From assembly GCF_902506375.1 (NCBI RefSeq), contig NZ_LR733284.1:1600059-1664058 (forward strand): a DNA stretch of 64,000 nt, written 5' to 3'. The stretch is from Microbacterium sp. 8M (lineage in GTDB: Bacteria > Actinomycetota > Actinomycetes > Actinomycetales > Microbacteriaceae). The notes below the pieces were generated by a model. It was not told where the DNA came from and made no database searches. It was given only the letters and a program-made list of their open reading frames with translations. The translations under genes were made by a program, and so were the position numbers. Positions 59,454-64,000 of the stretch are shown here, piece after piece; within the stretch, counting starts at the first letter, position 1; every line of letters begins with the position of its first letter.

Positions 59454-59459
59454 TACGGT
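59454..59459 (+). promoter_or_regulatory. -10 box TACGGT of the DUF1905 gene
   Basis: TACGGT, then GAACCC and the ATG at 59466, with no ribosome binding site: a leaderless start. Confidence 0.55.
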
Positions 59460-59465
59460 GAACCC

Positions 59466-59756
59466 ATGCGGATCGAGTTCGACAGCGACGTGTGGCGGTG
59501 GGCCGCGCGCACCGATTCCTGGTTCTTCGCCTCCGTTCCGGAGGAGCTGTCGGCCGAGATCCACGAGCTGCCCGCGCCGCCGCGCGGCTTCTCCTCGCTG
59601 CGCGTGCAGGCGCGGATCGGCCTGACCCGCTGGCGCACCTCGATCTTCTACAACGGCAGCGTCTACGTCCTGCCGCTCAAGCGGGCGGTGCGCGAGGCCG
59701 AGGGCTTCGGCGAGGGCGACACCATCCTCGTCGACCTCGAGATCCTCGATCTCTGA
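59466..59756 (+). CDS. DUF1905 domain protein
   Basis: The product has 96 aa. Starts MRIEFDSDVWRWAARTDSWF, contains PPRGFSSLRVQARIG and ends LVDLEILDL, a small beta-barrel typical of DUF1905. No enzymatic residues can be named. Monocistronic by its own leaderless promoter; divergent from the mutasome operon. Confidence 0.85.
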   Translation: MRIEFDSDVWRWAARTDSWFFASVPEELSAEIHELPAPPRGFSSLRVQARIGLTRWRTSIFYNGSVYVLPLKRAVREAEGFGEGDTILVDLEILDL

Positions 59757-59805
59757 CCGCCGCGGCGCGGGGCGACTGCCTCCTGCGGTGCCGTCTGTCA
59801 AGCCG

Positions 59806-59834
59806 TTGATCCTCGTCGACCTCGCGGGTAGACA
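59806..59834 (+). promoter_or_regulatory. promoter of the DUF2231-Rieske gene
   Basis: TTGATC (59806-59811) and TAGACA (59829-59834) are spaced by 17 bases. The ribosome binding site AGGAGGGA is near 59857, before ATG 59870. Confidence 0.5.
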
Positions 59835-59869
59835 GGAGACTCCGAGACACGGTGCACAGGAGGGATCCC

Positions 59870-60724
59870 ATGCGAGTGACAGCGGCGATGCAGTCCCTGA
59901 TCCGCAAGATCGGGAAGACGAGAGGGCTCGATCCCGCGGCGGAGAAGCTCAGCGGCTGGGTGGACGCCGCGACCCGTTCCCCGGCCGTGAAGAACGCGCT
60001 CTCCGGATCCTGGCTCGGCCACCAGGCGCATCCGATGCTCACCGACCTGCCGATCGGCGCCTGGGGCGCGGCCACCGTGCTGGATCTCACCGGTGCGGAT
60101 CCGGCCGCCTCGCGCCGCCTCGTCGGGCTCGGCATCCTCGCCTCCGCGCCGACGGCCGCCGCGGGCGCCTCCGACTGGTCGGCGATGTACGGACCGGCCA
60201 AGCGGGTCGGGCTCATCCACGCTGCCGCGAACGCGACCGCCTCCACCCTGCAGATCACGTCCTGGTTCGTGCGGCGCCGCGGACACCACGGAGCGGGTGC
60301 GGTGCTCAGCCTGCTGGGGCTCGGGCTCACCCTCGGCTCGTCGTATCTCGGCGGCCACCTGTCGCTCGTGCGCGGCACCGGCGTCAACCACACCGCCTTC
60401 CAGCCGACGGTGCGGCGCTGGACCGACGTCGGCGCCGACGCCGAGCTGGCCGAGGGGGCGCGGACGCGGGTCATGGTGGACGACGTCCCGGTGCTGCTCA
60501 TGCGCATCAGCGCCCGGCTGCACGCGATCTCCGCCGTCTGCACGCATGCCGGTGGACCGCTGGACGAGGGCGAGCTGGGGGCGGACGGGTGCATCACCTG
60601 CCCGTGGCACGGCAGCAGGTTCCGCGTCGAGGACGGCGCGGTCCGTCGCGGGCCCGCCAGCGTGCCGCAGCCGCGCTGGGAGGCGAAGGTCGAGGACGGG
60701 CGGATCCTGCTCCGCTCCGCCTGA
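59870..60724 (+). CDS. DUF2231 membrane domain fused to Rieske [2Fe-2S] domain
   Basis: The product has 284 aa from ATG 59870. Residues about 45-185 form a four-helix DUF2231 domain (GHQAHPMLTDLPIGAWG with conserved His/Asp residues, then three further helices). Residues about 195-284 are a Rieske ferredoxin with C224-H226 (CTHAG) and C244-H247 (CPWHGSRF). A membrane-bound single-electron carrier is likely. No oxygenase or quinone oxidoreductase gene is adjacent. The next gene starts 7 bases downstream. Confidence 0.85.
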   Translation: MRVTAAMQSLIRKIGKTRGLDPAAEKLSGWVDAATRSPAVKNALSGSWLGHQAHPMLTDLPIGAWGAATVLDLTGADPAASRRLVGLGILASAPTAAAGASDWSAMYGPAKRVGLIHAAANATASTLQITSWFVRRRGHHGAGAVLSLLGLGLTLGSSYLGGHLSLVRGTGVNHTAFQPTVRRWTDVGADAELAEGARTRVMVDDVPVLLMRISARLHAISAVCTHAGGPLDEGELGADGCITCPWHGSRFRVEDGAVRRGPASVPQPRWEAKVEDGRILLRSA

Positions 60725-60731
60725 GCGCATC

Positions 60732-61364
60732 ATGCCGGAGACCGAGGATGCGCGCCCCTGGGTCCCGCCCGACGGCGGGATCGAGGATCTGCGCGCGGCG
60801 GCGACGGGCTGTCACGGCTGCGAGCTGTGGCGCGACGCGACGCAGGTCGTGTTCTCGCGCGGATCCGCGTCGGCCCGGATGATGCTCGTCGGCGAGCAGC
60901 CGGGGGACCGTGAGGACCTGAGCGGCGAGCCGTTCGTCGGGCCCGCGGGGCGGCTGCTCACCGAGGTGCTCGACGAGGCCGGGATCGCCGAGGACGAGGT
61001 GTATCTCACGAACGCCGTCAAGCACTTCCGCTTCGAGCACCGGGGCAAGCGGCGGATCCACGAGAAGCCCGCCGTCGCGCACATCGTCGCGTGCCGGCCC
61101 TGGCTGGAGGCGGAGATCGCCGCGGTGCGGCCCGGGGTGATCGTCGCGCTGGGCGCCACCGCCGCCCGCGCGCTGCTGAACCGGACCGTGAGGATCGGCG
61201 AGGAACGCGGACGGATCCAGGAATCCGCCGGCCCTTCGGCCTCTCCCGTGCTCGTGACGGTGCATCCGTCCAGCCTGCTGCGGCTGCGCGAGGCGGAGGA
61301 TCGCGCGCGCGGCCGGCGCGGCCTCGCGGACGATCTGCGCCGGGCGCACGACGTCGTCGCCTGA
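60732..61364 (+). CDS. uracil-DNA glycosylase UdgX
   Basis: The product has 210 aa from ATG 60732. Cysteines in CHGCELW and VACRPWL fit the 4Fe-4S cluster; motif A is GEQPGDREDLSGEPF (about 54-68), the UdgX loop KRRIH is at 106-110 and motif B is HPSSLL (His178). The KRRIH His (H109 in M. smegmatis UdgX) is known to form a covalent bond to the abasic site, giving a suicide adduct and not free repair. It follows the Rieske gene closely and may share its transcript. Confidence 0.92.
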   Translation: MPETEDARPWVPPDGGIEDLRAAATGCHGCELWRDATQVVFSRGSASARMMLVGEQPGDREDLSGEPFVGPAGRLLTEVLDEAGIAEDEVYLTNAVKHFRFEHRGKRRIHEKPAVAHIVACRPWLEAEIAAVRPGVIVALGATAARALLNRTVRIGEERGRIQESAGPSASPVLVTVHPSSLLRLREAEDRARGRRGLADDLRRAHDVVA

Positions 61365-61474
61365 TCCGTCCGCCGGTCGTCGGGAAGCCGGCGGGATCGG
61401 CGGGACCGGTGGCCGAAGGCGGGATCCGGCGGGATCTCGTGACGTGCCGACGCGGAGCCGTCGAGGACCGGCGC

Positions 61475-62368
61475 TCAACGCCGGGCGGGCGCGTCGCCGA
61501 CCAGCGCGGCCAGCGCCTCGGCGTCGTGGGGTGCATGCCCGAGCGCGTCGTTGTCGAAGTACGCGTACACATCGCGAGGCCGGCCGTCGCCCGTGCCGTC
61601 CGCCCAACCGCGGATGTCGTCGGCCCAGCCCCGCAGCTCGGCCGGACGGTAGCCGCTGCGGTAGAGATCCTCCGCGCCGTGCAGGCGGACGTAGACGAAA
61701 TCGGCGGTGAGATCGTGGAACCGCGGCCATCGGCCGGCGGTGTCGGCGACGACGAGCGCGACCCCGTGCTGCCGCAGGAGCTCGACGCTCTCGGGCGCGG
61801 CGAAGGACGCGGAGCGCGGCTCGAACGCGTGCCGCAGGGGTGCGTCGGCGTCGATGGCGAGCCACTCCCTGCCGGACAGGCGCTCATCGTGACGGCGCGC
61901 GAGTGCGAGCGCTTCCCCGGTCGAGCGCGGCAGCGCCGCCAGGAAGGAGGCCAGCAGGGCGCGGTCGAAGGAGAGGCGCTCGGGGAGCTGCCACAGGATC
62001 GGTCCGAGACGGGCGCCGAGGGCGAGCACCCCGGATCCGAAGAAGTTGGCCAGCGCGGTGTCCGCGTCGCGCAGCCGGAGCATGTGCGTGACGTAGCGCG
62101 AGCCCTTGACCGCGAAGAGGAAGTCCTCGGGCACGCTGTCTGCCCACGCGCGGAAGCTGGACGGCCGCTGCAGCGAGTAGAACGTCCCGTTCAGCTCGAG
62201 AGTGGAGAAGTGCTCGCCGATGTACGCCAGCTCACGCCGCTGCGGCAGCCCCTTCGGGTAGAAGTCGCCGCGCCAGCGCGCGTAGCGCCAGCCCGACACG
62301 CCCACACGCACGCGACCGGTGCGGTGCGGATCCCGTCGCTCCTCCGCGCGGGTGTGCTCTGCAGGCAT
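61475..62368 (-). CDS. DUF72 (YecE) TIM-barrel protein
   Basis: The product has 297 aa from ATG 62368 with GAGGGGG upstream. VRVGVSGWRYARWRGDFYPKG at the N-terminus, STLELNGTFYSLQRPSSFRAW and FVYVRLHG with DVYAYFDND at the C-terminus are the DUF72 signatures. The fold resembles TIM-barrel nucleases/epimerases; function is not known. It is transcribed convergently with udgX, with about 110 bases between. Confidence 0.9.
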   Translation of the reverse strand: MPAEHTRAEERRDPHRTGRVRVGVSGWRYARWRGDFYPKGLPQRRELAYIGEHFSTLELNGTFYSLQRPSSFRAWADSVPEDFLFAVKGSRYVTHMLRLRDADTALANFFGSGVLALGARLGPILWQLPERLSFDRALLASFLAALPRSTGEALALARRHDERLSGREWLAIDADAPLRHAFEPRSASFAAPESVELLRQHGVALVVADTAGRWPRFHDLTADFVYVRLHGAEDLYRSGYRPAELRGWADDIRGWADGTGDGRPRDVYAYFDNDALGHAPHDAEALAALVGDAPARR

Positions 62369-62517
62369 GCCGACCCCCTCGCTGCGACGGTACTGCGGGG
62401 AGGCCGGACGTCCGAGCCCCTTGACGGCGGCGGGTCCGGCGTCGACGCCGGCCCGGCACCGCGCCCTTATCCACAGGCCCGCCATGCACGTTCGGCGGAT
62501 CTGGGAGGGTGGCCTGC

Positions 62518-62988
62518 ATGGATCTCGCGGGCATCGTCGTCGTGCTGGCGCATGTCGCCCTGCTCGGGATCGGCGCCTGGCTCATCGTCCTCGACATCGG
62601 CACGCACCGGCTTCCCGACCGGATCGTGCTGCCGGCCCTCGCGGGTGCGCTGCTGCTCGCGCTCGCCGGGGCGCTGTTCGCGGAGATGGGCTCGCGGATG
62701 CTCGGCGCGCTGTGGGGCATGCTGCTGCTCGGCGGCTTCTACGCGCTGCTGCGAGCCCTCGGCCGCGGCGGGATGGGCGGCGGCGACGTGAAGCTCGCCG
62801 CCCTCATCGGAGTGGTGCTCGGCTGGCACGGGTGGCAGGCGCTCGCCGTCGGCGCGGCGGCCGCGTTCGTGCTCGGCGCCGGGTACGCGCTCGCCCTCAT
62901 CCTCCTGCGCCGCGCAACGGGCTCGACCCCCATCGCGTTCGGACCGTGGATGATCCTCGGCGGCGCGCTCGGGGTCGCCGCGGCGTGA
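62518..62988 (+). CDS. A24-type prepilin-peptidase-like membrane protein
   Basis: The product has 156 aa. GGGAGG is nine bases before ATG 62518; GTG 62509 is too close. Five or six predicted helices. The two catalytic aspartates are present in LDIGTHRLPDR and GGGDVKLAAL (G-x-GD-x-K). The N-terminal methylase domain of bacterial PilD is absent, as in archaeal and Tad-type (TadV/CpaA) enzymes. No pilin or Tad genes lie in the window. Confidence 0.85.
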   Translation: MDLAGIVVVLAHVALLGIGAWLIVLDIGTHRLPDRIVLPALAGALLLALAGALFAEMGSRMLGALWGMLLLGGFYALLRALGRGGMGGGDVKLAALIGVVLGWHGWQALAVGAAAAFVLGAGYALALILLRRATGSTPIAFGPWMILGGALGVAAA

Positions 62989-63016
62989 CCGCGCGCCGGG
63001 GGCGACGCCGGGGGAT

Positions 63017-63022
63017 TAGGGT
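63017..63022 (+). promoter_or_regulatory. -10 box TAGGGT of the small gene at 63029
   Basis: TAGGGT, then GATCCC and the ATG, with no ribosome binding site: a leaderless start. Confidence 0.6.
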
Positions 63023-63028
63023 GATCCC

Positions 63029-63241
63029 ATGGCACTCGCACGGCTTCACGGCGGCCCGCTGGACGGGCAGATCATCCCCATCGGATCGGCGGACGACGAG
63101 ATCGCGATCCCCTATAGCGAGACGCTGCTCGTGTACAACAAGCGCGGCGAGCCGACCCACACGGGTGAGCACGACGGCCCCACCCAGACCGACTACTGGT
63201 ACCAGGGCTCCCAGGACGACCTCAACCCCGCGGATGTCTGA
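63029..63241 (+). CDS. small conserved hypothetical protein (70 aa)
   Basis: Starts MALARLHGGPLDGQIIPIG and includes TDYWYQGSQDDL. The GGPLDGQ/DYWYQG pattern recurs in actinobacterial proteins of unknown role that I remember only as 'response regulator-like/hypothetical'. Leaderless promoter right upstream. It overlaps the CYTH gene by 8 bases, so the two are probably co-translated. Confidence 0.75.
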   Translation: MALARLHGGPLDGQIIPIGSADDEIAIPYSETLLVYNKRGEPTHTGEHDGPTQTDYWYQGSQDDLNPADV

Positions 63242-63848
63242 ACCGTCGCGCACCCTCGAGATCGAGCGCAAGTACGACGTCGACGGCAGCACCCTGCTGC
63301 CGTCGTGGGACGGGGTCCCGGGCGTCGAGGCGGTGACGGCGGGCGAGGCCCGCGCTCTGGACGCGCGCTACTTCGACACCGCGGCCGGAGACCTCGCCCG
63401 TGCAGGCGTGGCGCTGCGGCGCCGCACCGGCGGGCCGGACGAGGGCTGGCACGTGAAGGGCCCTCGCACGGGGGACGGGCGGGTCGAGCTGGGCTGGCCG
63501 CTGGGACCGTCCGAGGAGATGCCGCCGCAGGTCGCCGAGGTCGTCGCGCAGTGGACGACGGAGCCGCTGTTGCCGCTCGCCCGCATCGAGAACGACCGCA
63601 CCGCGTATCTGCTCACCGGCCCCGGCGGTGTGGTCGCCGAGTTCGTCGACGACCGCGTCCGGGCGACCGACCTGCGTCAGGGCGTGCAGCGCGAGTGGCG
63701 CGAATGGGAGATGGAGCTCGGCCCTGCGGCGCCCTCGGACGCGGCCGGCCGGAGCGTGTTCTTCCAGGCGGTGGAGCGGGCGGTGGCCGCCGCAGGAGGG
63801 CGTCCGTCGCCGTCGGGCTCGAAGCTGGGCCGCGCGCTCGGATTCTGA
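63234..63848 (+). CDS. CYTH-domain protein
   Basis: The product has 204 aa from ATG 63234. The CYTH hallmark E-x-E-x-K is E9-I-E11-R-K13. Further tunnel residues are in ARYFDTAAGDLARAGVALRR, GWHVKGPR and EFVDDRVRA, then EWEMELG. Triphosphate-tunnel enzymes hydrolyse inorganic triphosphate, thiamine triphosphate or make cAMP. No CHAD domain follows, and the chain ends with a short basic tail. Confidence 0.87.
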   Translation: MSEPSRTLEIERKYDVDGSTLLPSWDGVPGVEAVTAGEARALDARYFDTAAGDLARAGVALRRRTGGPDEGWHVKGPRTGDGRVELGWPLGPSEEMPPQVAEVVAQWTTEPLLPLARIENDRTAYLLTGPGGVVAEFVDDRVRATDLRQGVQREWREWEMELGPAAPSDAAGRSVFFQAVERAVAAAGGRPSPSGSKLGRALGF

Positions 63849-63932
63849 GCCGGATCCGGCGGGCCTGCCAGAGGCGGACGAGGATCCGCAAGACCCTTCC
63901 GACGGTGCCAGGGGCGTGCTTGAGTGGGCACC

Positions 63933-64000
63933 ATGAGCAGCCCCGCGGTGCTGAGGTCCCTGCAGACGGTCGTGCCGGACACGGTCCTGCACCAGAACGA
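63933..64000 (+). CDS. start of a probable type III polyketide synthase (cut by window)
   Basis: Only 22 codons are visible: MSSPAVLRSLQTVVPDTVLHQNE. The sequence L-x-T-x-VP-x-x-V-L-x-Q-x-E at the very N-terminus is typical of bacterial chalcone/stilbene-synthase-like enzymes, but the catalytic part lies beyond the window. Tentative. Confidence 0.4.
   Translation, partial: MSSPAVLRSLQTVVPDTVLHQN

Overview
The window is a 64 kb piece of a high-GC actinobacterial chromosome. The 16S/23S signatures, the tRNA-free 16S-23S spacer, the dense ATGA/GTGA gene overlaps and the gene families point to Microbacteriaceae, most likely Microbacterium (inference, no database search). No phage, integrase, insertion sequence or CRISPR array was seen.

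Layout. 1-5600: rRNA operon (16S-23S-5S) followed by a 127-bp perfect tandem duplication that repeats the last two thirds of 5S plus its terminator. 5.6-11.7 kb: a disordered-repeat/TPR protein, HAD phosphatase, a 54-aa protein, tlyA, nadK and recN, nearly all overlapping by 4 bp. 11.7-20.2 kb: a LacI-controlled fructan/sucrose locus (lipoprotein, two permeases, two GH32 enzymes, fructokinase) in the place where many actinobacteria carry steA/steB. 20.2-23.4 kb: pyrG, NUDIX, xerD. 23.4-30.2 kb: a FadR-type-regulated locus (permease, regulator, glutamine-synthetase-like ligase, aldehyde dehydrogenase, SDR, C26 amidase) that reads as a gamma-glutamylation pathway for an amino alcohol such as ethanolamine. 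30.2-36.7 kb: parA, scpA, scpB, rluB, tyrA, cmk, der. The blocks tlyA-nadK-recN, pyrG-NUDIX-xerD and parA-scpAB-rluB-cmk-der form one conserved actinobacterial neighbourhood, into which two catabolic cassettes have been set.

36.7-47.0 kb: accessory genes (GNAT, NUDIX-NYN fusion, DUF222/HNH nuclease, S4 protein, lysoplasmalogenase-like protein, second GNAT, tRNA-Pro(GGG), VOC protein) and a LacI-controlled operon for an MFS importer plus two esterases, with a perfect 22-bp operator palindrome. 47.0-51.9 kb: a redox/repair group (msrB-msrA, UBP zinc finger, AhpD-like, DJ-1/PfpI), an amino-acid permease and a decayed GyrI-like remnant. 52-59.4 kb: membrane protein, flavin reductase, and the SOS mutasome operon imuA-imuB-dnaE2 with a LexA-box-like site in its promoter. 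59.4-64 kb: DUF1905, DUF2231-Rieske protein, UdgX, DUF72, prepilin-peptidase-like, a small protein, a CYTH protein and the start of a probable type III polyketide synthase.

Recurrent regulatory theme: a TAnnnT-type -10 box 5-8 bases before the start codon, implying leaderless transcripts, used here to settle several starts. The most noteworthy items are the gamma-glutamyl amino-alcohol locus with its operator, the duplicated 5S/terminator unit, the NUDIX-NYN fusion, in-frame minisatellites in two proteins, and REP-like repeats inside scpA and rluB.
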